Source: Sphingomicrobium sp.
GTDB taxonomy: Bacteria; Pseudomonadota; Alphaproteobacteria; Sphingomonadales; Sphingomonadaceae
Direction: 5' to 3'
Assembly (NCBI GenBank): GCA_030447545.1
Contig: JAUJOV010000017.1
Location: 1-34,316 of the forward strand
Length of the DNA stretch: 34,316 nt
Part shown: positions 6,938-16,723 of the stretch, one piece after another
Layout of the letters: each line of letters opens with the position of its first letter
Position numbering within the stretch: position 1 is the first letter of the stretch
Notes under the pieces: model-generated
The model's database searches: none
Told to the model about the DNA's origin: nothing
What the model saw: only the letters and a program-made list of their open reading frames with translations
Position numbers and translations under genes: made by a program

Positions 6938-9900
6938 TGGCCGTACCCCCGCCCCTCCCGGGTTCGTGCCTGTCACGAGCAATGCCGCGGGGCGCGATCC
7001 GTGGGACATCCTGAGGGCGGAAGGCTTTCAGGCGACCAACGGCTATCGCACCGAGCAGGACAGTGCAGCGCATCAGAGCGCAAGGCTACAAGCCTGCCAC
7101 TGCCGGTGCGCACAACCGCGGCGATGGCGTGGATCTGCTGCACCCGAAACTCTCGGCCACTCAACAGGCCGCAAGGCTGAAGGAGCTGTCGAAGAAATAC
7201 GGCTGGAACGCCACCATTCTCGACGAAGGCCACCACAGGCACTTGGCAATTCCGGGATGGGGTGCAGCTCCAGGCACGCCCGGAACCCCCAACAGCGGCC
7301 TTCCTCAATCCTCCAAGGGCTTCGATCTGGTCCAGCGTGGCTCGCTCAGCGGCGGCAACTTTGTCGCCCCAACTAACGCGCCGTCCGCTTCGCCCCGTCC
7401 CCGCTCTGCTCCTGCGGTGGCCGGCCAGCCAACAGGTCGAGTCAGCGATGGTGATACCTTCGGCCTCTCCTCAGGCAACGCCGCTCGCCTTTTCGGCGTC
7501 GACGCGTTTGAAGCGCGGCAAACCGGCCGCTCGCCGAGCGGGGCAGTCGTGCCGCTTGGGATCAACGCTCGCAATGCGCTGGCTCCGTTTGCGACTCCTG
7601 AGGGCAATGTCACTTCCACTAACGGGCTGAGCTACGGCCGGCCGGTCGTCACGCTGAACAACGGCAGGGATGCTGGGCAGTCGGTCCTGCGTCAGGGCTG
7701 GGGGCTGGCGGCGCCCAATTACCTGCGCGGCTCGCCGCAGTTCGGGCCCTACATGGAAGCCGAACGCCTGGCGCGGGCGAACCTGCTCGGTGCCCATGGC
7801 AACACCTACCAGACGCCACAGTCCTTCCGCGCCGGCAACCCCGATCCGTGGGAAAAGCCGCAAGCGGTGGCAGCGGGCGAAAAGGGGGTCGCCGTCTTTG
7901 CCGGCGAGGCGACGCCCTTCATGGGGCTGCGGCCGGAGATTGAAGCGGGCTACGTTGCCCTTGCCCAAGATCCGAAAACGACGGCCGCAGACCTTGTAAC
8001 CTTTGCCCGCCGCAACGGCTTCGAGATTCGGGAAGAGGACGCGCAGGGCTTCATCAAGCGGCGCAATGCGGGCGAGATCGAAGTCGAGCCCGAGATTGTT
8101 TATGCGAAGCTGCCGCCCCCGGTCACTGACCTCGGGCATGGTGCTCCCGGCGCGTTCGGTCGTGGCGTTGCTGACCCTATCAACTTCGTGGACGAGATTG
8201 GGGCCGTTGCTCAAACGGTCGGGCTGCCGTCGCTGAATGGCGAGCGCGAGAATATCTGGAACTCAGAACGCCGCTTCGGCGACATTCTCTGGAACAACAT
8301 CGACCAGAACCGCTCGATCCTGGCTTACGATGACATGGCGCATCCTGTTGCTCGCTTCGGGGGGCAAGTCGCGTCGGCAGTTGCGCTGCCCTACGGGGCC
8401 GGTGCTCGAACTCCGATGCAGCTTGCGCGCCTGGGGGCCATTGAAGGCGGCCTGGCAGGCGCTGGTGCCGGTGAGGGTGGTCCGATAGCCCGCACCCCTT
8501 CTGCGATTCTAGGCACGGCTCTGGGGGCTGGCGGTGGCTATGCACTAGGGCACTTGGCAGGCGCACTTACTCCGATGGTTCAGCGGAGCGTTGATGCGGT
8601 TCGCGCCGGTACAGGCCCACCCCGGGCTATCGAAGGCTTTGCTCCCGTAGTTCCGGCAGCTGAAACCCCGACAGCGGCGCCGCGGGGCAGCGTGGCGGCA
8701 ATGCGGATGGAAGATGATGGCGCGGAGCTTGTTGGCCCGGTTGTCCCTGTGGAGCGTGAGCGCGATTATCTCGACCTGCCGCCCCTTCCAAACGGGTTCG
8801 CCCTTGAGGAGCCGTTCGGCGCTGCAAGGCGAATGGATGAGCGGCTGTCGGCTGAAGAGATGGCACGGCTGGCAGAGGACCTTGATCCGCGTTCCGTGCT
8901 GCCGCGTCCCGGCAATCAGGTGGAAAGTCTGGACGAAGCAATGCGAGCCAACCCTGGCTCAGTGCGGGAGCTTGAGGCGCCCAATCCCAGGCAGGAGCTT
9001 CGTGTTCGGCAAGTCCCTTCCGGCCGCGACCTGTTCAAGGGAACACGCATTCGCGGGCCCTTCGATGTGACCAAGCAAGTGCGCCGCTGGGGTGGCGTGA
9101 AGGACCAGGGCGGGGAGCTGACGCATCTCGGGATTACCAACGCGCCGCGCCGTGGGCTGGAGTTCGGTGGCAACGAGCAGTTCCTTGGGAAACTCGTCAA
9201 CAACGAGGACGGTTTGACCCTCGATGAGGTTGGTGAGCGCCTTTATGATGAGGGCTGGCTAAATGAGCGCCCCACGGTCGCGGAAGTCGTCGACATTCTG
9301 CACCGGGAGCACTTGGGGGAAAGCCTCTACCACGCTGACGATCTCAACGAAGTAGCCCGATTCCGCGATGCCTCGGCCGAAGCTGACAGAATTGCCAAAG
9401 CGGCGGACGAAGGCTCCCCGCTTGCTGAGGAAGTGGGTGAAACGATCACGCTCGATGACCTGGTGGAGAACACGCCGCCGGCTGAGGCTTATGAGGAAAT
9501 GCCGCGGCTGACGGGCAAAATCGGCAACATCAACCTTGCCCATCTGGAACGGCCGCAAGACGTGGCGCAATTGATCCAGCAGGTTCAGAGCCGCGTCGGG
9601 GGCTTCTCCGCTGCCAGCCGTGGACGTGTCACCAACGAGGAAACGCAACGGCTCGCAAACGAGATTGGCGTTCGTCCAGAAGACTTGCTGAAGCGTCGGC
9701 AGGGACACGCGCTCAACGCTGAACAGCTCTACGCAACCCGCGTCCTCGTGCAGAAGTCCCGGGAGGTTGTGGCGGGCCTCGCTCGCAAAGCAGTCGGCGG
9801 CTCCGATGAGGACGTGGCGCAATTCCGCAATGCGTGGCTGCGTCATGTTGCGCTCGAAGAGCAAGTCACAGGCGCGACCTCTGAGGCCGGTCGAGCACTG

Positions 9901-11871
9901 CAACAGTTCAAGATGCTGGCTCGTGCTGGCGATGCTCGCGGGCATGCTGTCCGTGCCTACCTGAAGGGCGCTGGAGGCCGGGAGACGATCGAGCAGGCCG
10001 CCGAGCGCATAGTCGACCTGATGGAGGACCCGGCGAAAGCGTCTCACTTCATGCGTGAGGCGGTGAAACCGCGCTGGCGGGACAAGATCAACGAGCTGTG
10101 GATCAACTCGCTCTTGTCTGGTCCCAAGACGCATGTCGTGAACTTCGTCGGCAACGCGATGACGGCGCTGATGTCGCTGCCGGAACAGGGGCTCACGGCC
10201 GGCATCGGCAAGGTGCTGCGCTCGTCTGATCGCGCTTACGTGGGTGAAGTGGGTGCTCGTGCCGTTGGCATGGCTGAGAGCGCTCTGGATGCGCTCAGGG
10301 CAGCGAAGCGGGGCTTTATCACCGGCGAGCCTGCCGATGCCGTCAGCAAGGTCGAGGCGGTCAACTATCACGCGATTGCGGGCAAGCTCGGGCAGGTTAT
10401 TCGCACTCCGACGCGCGCACTGACGGCTGCCGACGAGTTCTGGAAGACGATCAACTCCAGCGCGGAGCTTCGTGCGCTCGCCTACCGCAAGGCGGCTCAG
10501 GAAGGCGGCGACGCTGAGGCTGTCCAGGCGCGGTATGAGGCGCTGCTGCGGGCTCCATCCGAGGAGATGACGAAGCAGGCGCAGGATGCCGCCCGTTACT
10601 ACACGTTCCAGAAGGAGCTGGGGCGGGGCGGCAGGAACATCCAGGGGTTCGCGAACGAAACCTCAGGCGTGAAGCTGATACTTCCCTTCGTCCGCACTCC
10701 GATCAATCTGCTCAAGTTCGCCGGCGAGCGTTCGATCTTTGCCGTGGCGATGCCGGAAGTGCGGCAGGCGCTGCGGCAGGGTGGTCGGGCAAGGGACGAA
10801 GCCCTGGCGCGGATCACGCTAGGCTCGGGCCTCTCCACCGCGGCTGTCATGGCGGCACTGGACGGTCGGATCACAGGCGGCGGGCCAACCGATCCTCGCG
10901 AGCGTGCTGCGCTGCTGAAATCGGGCTGGCAGCCCTACAGCGTCCGCATTGGGGATGAGTGGGTCTCGTTCCAGCGGTTCGATCCCTTCTCGCTGCTGAT
11001 CGGGGCGGCTGCCGACTTTGCCGAGCTGGGTGCCTTCGCTGCGCCGAAAGAGCGGGACGACTTCGCGATGACCCTCGGCTCGGCCATCGCAAAGAACATC
11101 ACGTCGAAGACATGGCTCTCGGGCTTGTCGGACTTCTTCGAGGCGCTGTCCGACCCGGAGCGCTTCGGCAAGGCATGGGCACAACGGCTGGCGGGGTCTG
11201 CTGCTGTGCCGTCCATTGCTGCATCAGGCTGCCCAGGCAATGGATCCCCACATGCGGGATGCTCGGACCATCTTAGACGCGGTCAAGGCGCGCATCCGCT
11301 ATCTCCAGAGGCCTGCCGGTGCGGCGGGACATTTGGGGTGAGCCGATCGAGCGCGGCAACTCGGTGGGGCCGGACATCCTCTCGCCGATCTATTCAAAGC
11401 AACTCAGTGCCGATCCCGTGTGAGACGCGAGATTGGCCGCCTGCGGTGCCGCTGTCCATGCCCCAGCGGTTCGCGAGGATTGACGGGCAGCGTGTCGACC
11501 TGACGCCGGAGCAATATGACGAGCTGGTTCAACTGTCCGGTCGGCCTGCGAAGGCTTATCTCGATCAGCAAGTGCGCTCGCCTGAGTGCGCGCAATGAAT
11601 GACGATGAGCGTGCGAGTTCGTGGAAACGATGGAGGAGTTTCGGGCTGCGGGCAGGGATGCGCTGAAGGCCCGCTATCCGGAGCTTGCGCAGTTCCTGGC
11701 GGTGCTCCAGCTCTGCCGTCCGGCTTCGAGCCTCAGCCTGGACCGAAGCCTGTTCAGCTCAAGCCGAAGTCTCTCAGGGAGATTGTGCCGCCAGAGATGA
11801 TCGCGACCCCTCCGCCGTTTCCACCAGGCTTTGCGCCTGCCCGTAGGCGCGGCTTGAGAAAGCCACTCTAA
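6937..11871 (+). CDS. Giant phage ejection-type protein with M15-like and SNase domains
   Basis: A single open frame covers 7063 to about 11,210; both ends need frameshifts. N-terminus: GFVPVTSN and NGYRTEQD (6960-7060), then HNRGDGVD and EGHHRH, which together resemble the M15/DD-peptidase pattern (GYRT, HxxGxxxD, HxH). Next, 372-645 bases after 7063, is a staphylococcal-nuclease-like domain: DGDT, RLFGVDAFE, YGR. Numbering from 7063, D129, D131, R142, D147, E150 and R193 match the calcium and catalytic residues. The centre has Gly/Ala-rich helices that could enter membranes. The C-terminal half has the phage mark WINSLLSGPKTHVVNFVGNA. After about 11,210 the chain changes frame several times (MDPHMRDARTILDAVKARI, then DIWGEPIERGNSVGPD, then FARIDGQRVDLTPEQYDEL, then ALKARYPELAQFL). 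Likely an internal virion protein injected with DNA. Total about 1,640 residues. Confidence 0.65.
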
Positions 11872-11918
11872 AAATTGACGGCTGACGGGCGAGGACCTTT
11901 CCGCCACGCATACGCCGG

Positions 11919-12903
11919 ATGGACTCCATCGTTTCGTCGCGTGATTCGAAAATGGCCCGGGATTCGGCTCTGCTGGACCGTCTTGTTGGTGACGCTTGAC
12001 GTTGACGTGCAAAGCCTGGCGCTTTGCCAGGTGGAGCGCGGGTGGCGACTGATCGGCGAAGCGGTCGACGCGATCATGGTGCATTATGTGCTCGCCGGCA
12101 CCCACTACATGACCATTCGGGGCTACGAACCTCTCGTCTGCCCGCCGGCTCAATCGTAGTACTCCCACCTTCTCTCCAGCCGCGCGTTTCACTGGACGAC
12201 GGGCCGGCCGTTGACGTGGTCGCCCGAGAACAATTGCACCCTTGCCCGCGAGGGCCTGTTCTTCGTGGATGCAACGAGCGGCGGAACGTACGACCTGCGC
12301 TACGTCTCGAGGATCGTGCATGCGAGTTTGTTTGGCTCGTTCGGTCTGTTCGACAATCTGACCAAGCCCGTCGCGCAGCATGTGGCCGACTTGCAGATCG
12401 TCCAGCAGGCATTCGGAGTGATGGTGGACGAAGTGGGCAGCCCGAGCTCGGGGCCCGAGCACTGACCAGCGCGCTCATGAAAGCCTGTCTCGTGCTGATG
12501 ATCCGGCAGACCCTGGAAAACGGCGGGGAGGGGAGTTCCATCGTCGGCGCTCTCTCCGACAGGCGATTGGGCAGAAGCATTGCAGTCGTGCTCGATCGGC
12601 CAGCTGACCCTCACACGGCCGACAGCATGGCGAAGATTGCGCGGATGAGCCAGACAGCTTCTACCGTGCTTTCACTGATGCTTTCGAGATGACCCCCAAG
12701 TTCGTCGCCAAGACGAGGCTTCACCACGCGGCGCAGATGCTTCGATCGACACCGCTTCCAGTCGGCTGATCGCAGGAAACGTCGGCTTCTCCAGTCGAAG
12801 CCACTTCTCGCGCCTTTTCAGCGAGGCTTACGGCGTGGATCCTTCGGAGTTCCGCGCGCAGACACGCAATCGGCCGACCGATCCGCCCAAAGCGGTGCAT
12901 TAG
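11919..12903 (+). pseudogene. AraC-family transcription regulator, about six frameshifts
   Basis: The chain can be followed by switching frames: MDSIVSSRDSKMARDSALL (from ATG 11919 to TGA 11997), VQSLALCQVERGWRL and MVHYVLAGTHYMTI (to 12138), LPAGSIVVLPPSLQ (to 12232), LAREGLFFVDATSGG to VDEVGSPSSG (to 12455), ALMKACLVLMIRQ to MAKIARMS (to 12660), FYRAFTDAFEMTP and LHHAAQMLRSTPLP (to 12768), then GNVGFSSRSHFSRLFSEAYG to TAG 12903. The first half is the cupin-like ligand domain of the AraC_binding_2/cupin_6 type, the end the double HTH with the GFSSRSHFSRLF signature. Joined length is about 327 residues, normal for the family. With breaks every 100-200 bases it cannot be translated as given. 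Decay or dense sequence errors are both possible. Confidence 0.8.
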
Positions 12904-13048
12904 CCGCGCCACCCCTAGACGCGCGGCTGGCTGTCGCTCGAGGCGTCTCATCGACCCCCTTCAGATATTACGCGCGGTGACTGCAGCACGGAACGGGGTC
13001 GACCCAAGGGCGTTGAAGCACCGTACGAGACACTGCTCACGCAATCTG

Positions 13049-13085
13049 GGGCCCGCCATAGCCTCCAATGGCGGGCCCTTTTTTT
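13049..13085 (+). terminator. Rho-independent terminator
   Basis: GGGCCCGCCAT (13049-13059) pairs perfectly with ATGGCGGGCCC (13068-13078) around an 8-base loop, followed by seven T (13079-13085). It points along the plus strand, 146 bases after the AraC remnant. Region 12904-13048 has no gene that I can see, so the transcript ended here is either the AraC message or an unannotated short RNA. There is no T-run for the opposite strand. Confidence 0.85.
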
Positions 13086-13149
13086 GTTGAGCAGCGACTG
13101 CCTTGTGCCTCCATCGGGTCACAGTCGGAAGGCCTTTTCGACTGGTTAC

Positions 13150-14095
13150 CTAGGCCGCCCGGGTTAGTTCGTCCCTGAAGCGGATCGCCTCGCGGAGCAC
13201 GTGGTTGGCCAGCGCCGGGTGGATGATGCTCTTGATCTGCCCAGCGCGGATGCCGCGGTCGGCCACCGCCTTGAAATTGATGATGGTCTGGGCCCTGCAT
13301 CGCCGGGCCTTTCGCGGCAGTCTCCTCGAGCTTGTCGAACACGCCCGCTGCGGTTTCGGACGTTTTTTTCAGCGCCTTTTCGTCCGGGTCGAACAGATGG
13401 GCGATGAACAGCGAATGCTCTTCCATCTTGTCGGCCCAGAAGGGGATCACCTCGCGCCGGTCGAAGCGCGCGTCGCCGCGATTGAGCTGGGCGAGGCGGC
13501 GCGCGAAGCGCGCTGCTTCCTCGCGCAGGTGTTGGTAGAGCGACGGCCAGGCGAGTGACCGGATTTGCCCTGGTCTGCGCCGCTTCCATCCGCGCCTTGA
13601 ACTGGATCAGCGCGTTCGTAAGGCCGAGCGTCGCTGTGTTGAGTGCGACATGATCGCCCGGGCCTACTCGGCTATTGCGCAGCCGCGCGAGATGGTCAGC
13701 GAACTGGCGCTGGAACCGCTCCGCCTCCGCGCGCTGGGCTGCATGCTCGACCCCTGGCAGCATCATCGCCATGAACATCGCATGTTCCATCATGATGTCG
13801 CCCCAGAACAATGTGTCGGCAAACGCTGTGGACCAGCGGATCGAGATTCCCGGGCGGAGCGACGAACACGGGCTTTCCGCCCGAGTGAAGCTGTGTCGAC
13901 CGGAACGCCGGCAATGCTCACGGCGCTGATGGCTCGGTTTCAAACCTGGGCAAAGCGAGCCTGCGGGCCTGAAGCACAGCCGCTGAGACCCACAAGGCTG
14001 GTGCCGACCAGAGTCACTCCGGCGACTTTCATGGGGTTGCGGCGCGTGACGGCGCGGCCGGGCAAGGATTGATGTGAATCGATACTCGAAGACAT
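13150..14095 (-). pseudogene. Tat-lipoprotein with DUF2935-like helical bundle, frameshifted
   Basis: ATG 14095 follows AGGGAG. The start MSSSIDSHQSLPGRAVTRRN continues into MKVAGVTLVGTSLVGLSGC, a twin-arginine and lipobox signal. After a break near 13945 and one near 13860 (GGKPVFVAPPGNLDP is in another frame) the chain gives FWGDIMMEHAMFMAMMLPG and LGLTNALIQFKARM, then after about 13560 EVIPFWADKMEEHSLFIAHL and DPDEKALKK, and after about 13300 IINFKAVADRGIRAGQIKS to stop TAG 13150-13152. Two FWxxxMxEHxxF motifs in a helical bundle are the mark of the DUF2935 group, whose His/Glu residues may bind metal. Length is about 315 residues when joined. It lies tail-to-tail with the AraC remnant. 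A standalone hemerythrin-like protein is the main alternative. Confidence 0.65.
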
Positions 14096-14370
14096 ACAGG
14101 TACTCCCTAACCAGGAAGGACCCTCAGCCCCGCGCTCGCCGACGCAGCGCTACCACCTTTCTGGGCGCGCCGCAGGCAGCACTTGCAGCGCAACTGGCCC
14201 CGCCGCGGTTCATGCTCACGTAGGGGCCGATGATCGCGGCGCGCCTTGAGCGTCTACGCGCGAAGCCGTCCACGCGTTCAGCATGTCAATCGCTTGCAGC
14301 GTCAGCTTCCGCGCAACTATCTCGACCAGCGCTCCGGCGGACCAGAGGGGGCCATTTCTCCGGGCATGTT

Positions 14371-14398
14371 ACGTCTGCTTTCGACCCATTCCGGACAT
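14371..14398. repeat. Dispersed palindromic repeat, copy D
   Basis: ACGTCTG, CTTTCGACCCATTC, CGGACAT: the loop is identical to the consensus of the other copies. Region 14096-14487 otherwise holds no gene that I can support, apart from a short dyad CCTGA-N6-TCAGG at 14433-14448, 40 bases before the DUF6894 start. Confidence 0.7.
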
Positions 14399-14487
14399 GC
14401 GCCAGCGCATCCGCTGCGCCGACGCCAAATAGCCTGACATGCATCAGGCAACAGGCTCGATGTGCTCCACCATTCGTTTAAATGCCT

Positions 14488-14724
14488 ATGCCGGGCTTCT
14501 TTCCACGTTTACGACGATGGTGTTGCCCTTGATGAAGAAGGGCGCGACCTTCGCGATGTAGAGACGGCAACGCGCGAGGCAATCAAAGGCGCACGTGAGC
14601 TAATGTGCGAGCAACTTCGCAACGGCCGCTTGTTTCACGGGCCACCGCATCGAATTTGAAGATGAGGACGGCAACCGGGTGGCCGCCATTCCCTTTTCGG
14701 GAACTAGTCCGTATCGAGGGTTAA
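14488..14724 (+). pseudogene. DUF6894 family small protein, frameshifted
   Basis: The chain reads MPGFF (ATG 14488; another in-frame ATG at 14482), then in a second frame FHVYDDGVALDEEGRDL and EAIKGARELMCEQL, then after about 14635 GHRIEFEDEDGNRVAAIPF, and after about 14695 RELVRIEG to TAA 14722-14724. This is the complete order of DUF6894 proteins (FFFDVxDG start, DLPDxEAARxEA middle, IxVxDExG end), about 79 residues. The breaks lie at TTT and TTTT runs. Function is unknown; the family is common in Sphingomonadales and Rhizobiales. It converges on the Crp/Fnr gene with only 30 bases between. Confidence 0.75.
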
Positions 14725-14754
14725 GCTCGCCCGGACCGCGCTGCTCGCCCTCGG

Positions 14755-15457
14755 CTAGGCCCTCCCAAGATGAAGATAGCTTTGGGTCAAACCCTGTCAG
14801 CTTGGTGAGTCCTGAGGATTTAGGACTGTCAGCGCTTGTGCTGGATGGATATAAGTCCTTCTTCACGAAGCCGCTTGAGTGCGGTTGACGTGAACGAAGT
14901 GAGACCAAGCGTATCGGCGAGCACTTCCTGCGTCAGGGGCATGTCAAATTCGTGGGCACTCACAAGACCGATGGCAAGCATTCTGTGCCATAGCTCGCAG
15001 AAGTGATGACCTGTACGGCCGAAGGCTCGCGCTGCCCGATGTTCGTTAGCCACTCCCGTGAGAATGGCTTCATCCACCAACGTAGAACACCACAGAGCCC
15101 GTTCGATCCGACGGTTCTGCTCCAGCACCACGTGGATGCCTCGGCCGGGATTTGGGCTACTTGCGCGTCTGTCAGCAGACCAACGCTGTGCTCCATCTCA
15201 CTTAGCCAACGTGAAGGTCACACGTCGCGCCGGGCAGAAGATAGCCCACGATCTGGCGTTGCCCGTCCTTCAGCACTTTGTAGCGATAAGCCCACCGTCT
15301 AGCAGCAAGTTGACCACCGTGGGGCGCTCACCCTGCCGAACAAGTCGTCTCCGCGCTGGCGCGGTTCGGGATCGCCGACAGCCGGTCTAGGAGAGCGACG
15401 TCCTCATCGCTGAATTCAACAAACCGCGACAGCTTTCATTGTAAATGCGTTGGTCAT
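14755..15457 (-). pseudogene. Crp/Fnr-family regulator, frameshifted
   Basis: ATG 15457 follows a GGGAGT site. Pieces in order: MTNAFTM, LSRFVEFSDEDVALLDRLSA, RPTVVNLLLDG, YRYKVLKDGQRQIVGYLLPG, MEHSVGLLTDAQVAQIPAEA, VLEQNRRIERALWCSTLVDE, then the winged HTH MPLTQEVLADTLGLTS-VHVNRT-LKRLREEGLISI, RLTVLNPQ and YLHLGRA before TAG 14755-14757. The layout is that of the cyclic-nucleotide-binding fold plus HTH_Crp, about 234 residues, in the subgroup frequent in alphaproteobacteria that senses unknown signals. At least five frame changes are needed, some at AAA and GGGG runs. It is convergent with the DUF6894 gene. Confidence 0.75.
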
Positions 15458-15604
15458 GCCACTCCCGTCGAACAGCCATAAATAGGTCGTTCTTTGAGGC
15501 GCCCTTGATTTATGTTGGCATGGCTCGTTGGCACTTGGCTCTCCTGATGATCAAGCGGCGGCTCAGCATCTCAAGCTCGAAAACGCCGATAAAACGGCGT
15601 CGTT

Positions 15605-15637
15605 ATGTCCGCTTTTTTCCACCGTATTGACGGACAT
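15605..15637. repeat. Dispersed palindromic repeat, copy E
   Basis: ATGTCCG (15605-15611) pairs with CGGACAT (15631-15637) perfectly; the loop is longer and more diverged (19 bases). Copies D and E bracket the DUF6894 and Crp/Fnr genes. In 15458-15800 I see nothing else with good support. Confidence 0.65.
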
Positions 15638-15801
15638 TAGAGAACCGACGCCTAAGCCGACTCCCCTGCGCTCCTGATGGGGAAGATCAGTGCGCTTGCC
15701 GAATTACCTCCGCTTACCGATGAACAACTCTGCGGGATGATCGTCAGGGTGCGCCCACGTTTCGACCTCGGCGTCGTTCTCCTGATCGTGCGGTTCGTCG
15801 G

Positions 15802-16063
15802 TTACGTTGCCGCCGCCCGGATCGCCGACAGGGCAGCCGGCGCCGTTCCATGAAACGCTGATGGCCGAGGCCAAGTAATCCCCTCGTCCTCCGCGTTGGT
15901 GGCGTTCTCCAGGTCCGGATCGCCGTCCTGCTCGTCAGCCGCTCGATCGCCCGTTCCACAAACCGCTTGAGCATCGGCCGGGGAAGACTCGGGATCAAGG
16001 AGCGAGCGCGCGGCGAAGCGGGAGGGCCGGAGCCCTCCCGAAGTCGTGGGCATGGGTCGCCAT
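15802..16063 (-). pseudogene. Small acidic protein, last gene of the four-gene operon, frameshifted
   Basis: ATG 16063 overlaps the preceding stop (TGATG). It starts MATHAHDFGRAPALPLRRAL; another frame then gives MLKRFVERAIERL, and a further change leads to DEQDGDPDLENATNAEDEG, ending at TAA 15802-15804. The centre VERAIERL-DxxDGDPDLE is a pattern that I know from short sphingomonad and prophage proteins (often annotated hypothetical). About 85 residues when joined. Function is unknown. Confidence 0.5.
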
Positions 16064-16378
16064 CATGCCCTCCCGTTGGTCAGGAGGCGGCGGGCGTCCT
16101 TGCGAACGGTGCTGACCCGCTCGGCGTCCTCGGCGTCCGCTTCTTCCAGCATCCGCGCCAGCAGTTCGATCTTGAACAGCAGGCACTCATGATCGGGAGC
16201 ATCGGTCGCGAGCACGGCTTCTTGCGCGGACGCCCGTTCGTCCACTGCTGCGTCAAAGCGCTTCTCCCACGCGCTGTGCTCGCGAAACGCCTCATCGCGG
16301 CGCGCACCACGTCTCGAAGTCGTCAACAACGCGGTAGGCGTCAGCTGTCGCCTGCTTTGCCTCTTCTTCCGGCGTCAT
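16063..16378 (-). pseudogene. Small helical protein of a prophage-type operon, one frameshift
   Basis: ATG 16378 gives MTPEEEAKQATADAYRVVDD and FETWC; after a frame change near 16300 the chain goes on with DEAFREHSAWEKRFDAAVDE, ECLLFKIELLARMLEEADAE and ends KDARRLLTNGRA at TGA 16063-16065. About 104 residues, acidic, helical, no membrane segment. The start overlaps the preceding gene (ATGA) and the stop overlaps the next one (TGATG). The break lies in a CGCGCCGCG stretch. Similar small proteins occur in sphingomonad mobile elements; no function is known to me. Confidence 0.6.
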
Positions 16379-16723
16379 GTGCCGCCCCTTGCAACCACGC
16401 GCTCGTTCACGATGCTCATGTGCGCGGCTCGGAAGTTACGTTCGCGGCTCACGCCGCAGCCCAGGTCGTAGCGGCGGAAGAACTCGTCTCGGCGGGGGCA
16501 TGCTGCCTCCGCGGCGTCGTGAGCTGCCGAGGTGTGAGCGTCGATGCGCTCGTATTCCTCCTCGTGTTTTCAATCTAGCGACTGCCCTGTTCCAGGTGCT
16601 GCGGTCGGGCTGCGTCGCTGTCTTGGCGATCGAGGCCCCTGCGACGGGAACGGCTGCGGTCGCACCCGCGAGGCCAATACCGATCAGGGTTTGCCGGCGG
16701 CTGATGGTGTTCTGGCGGTCCAT
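16375..16723 (-). pseudogene. Tat-exported small protein, one frameshift
   Basis: ATG 16723 gives MDRQNTISRRQTLIGIGLAG, a twin-arginine signal (SRRQTLIG) followed by a hydrophobic stretch to AVPVAGASIA, so export in folded form is expected. The mature part runs WNRAVARLK, then after a one-base surplus in an A-run near 16573 reads EEEYERIDAHTSAAHDA, RRDEFFRRYDLGCGVSR and MSIVNERVVARGG to TGA 16375-16377. About 115 residues, helical and charged; the periplasmic part resembles no enzyme that I know. Start and stop overlap the neighbouring genes, so the four genes are translationally coupled. Confidence 0.65.

Noticed and set aside
9259-10371. 370-residue minus-strand frame inside the giant phage protein
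   Set aside because: Shadow frame; the plus strand has the phage-specific segment and unbroken phase.
12960-13085. Possible tmRNA, RNase P RNA or tRNA before the strong terminator
   Set aside because: No conserved core of any of these RNAs could be seen; only the terminator is supported.
15677-15853. 58-residue plus-strand frame MGKISALAELPPLTDEQLCG
   Set aside because: Reasonable composition, but no ribosome binding site, and it overlaps the end of the opposite operon; support too weak for a gene call.
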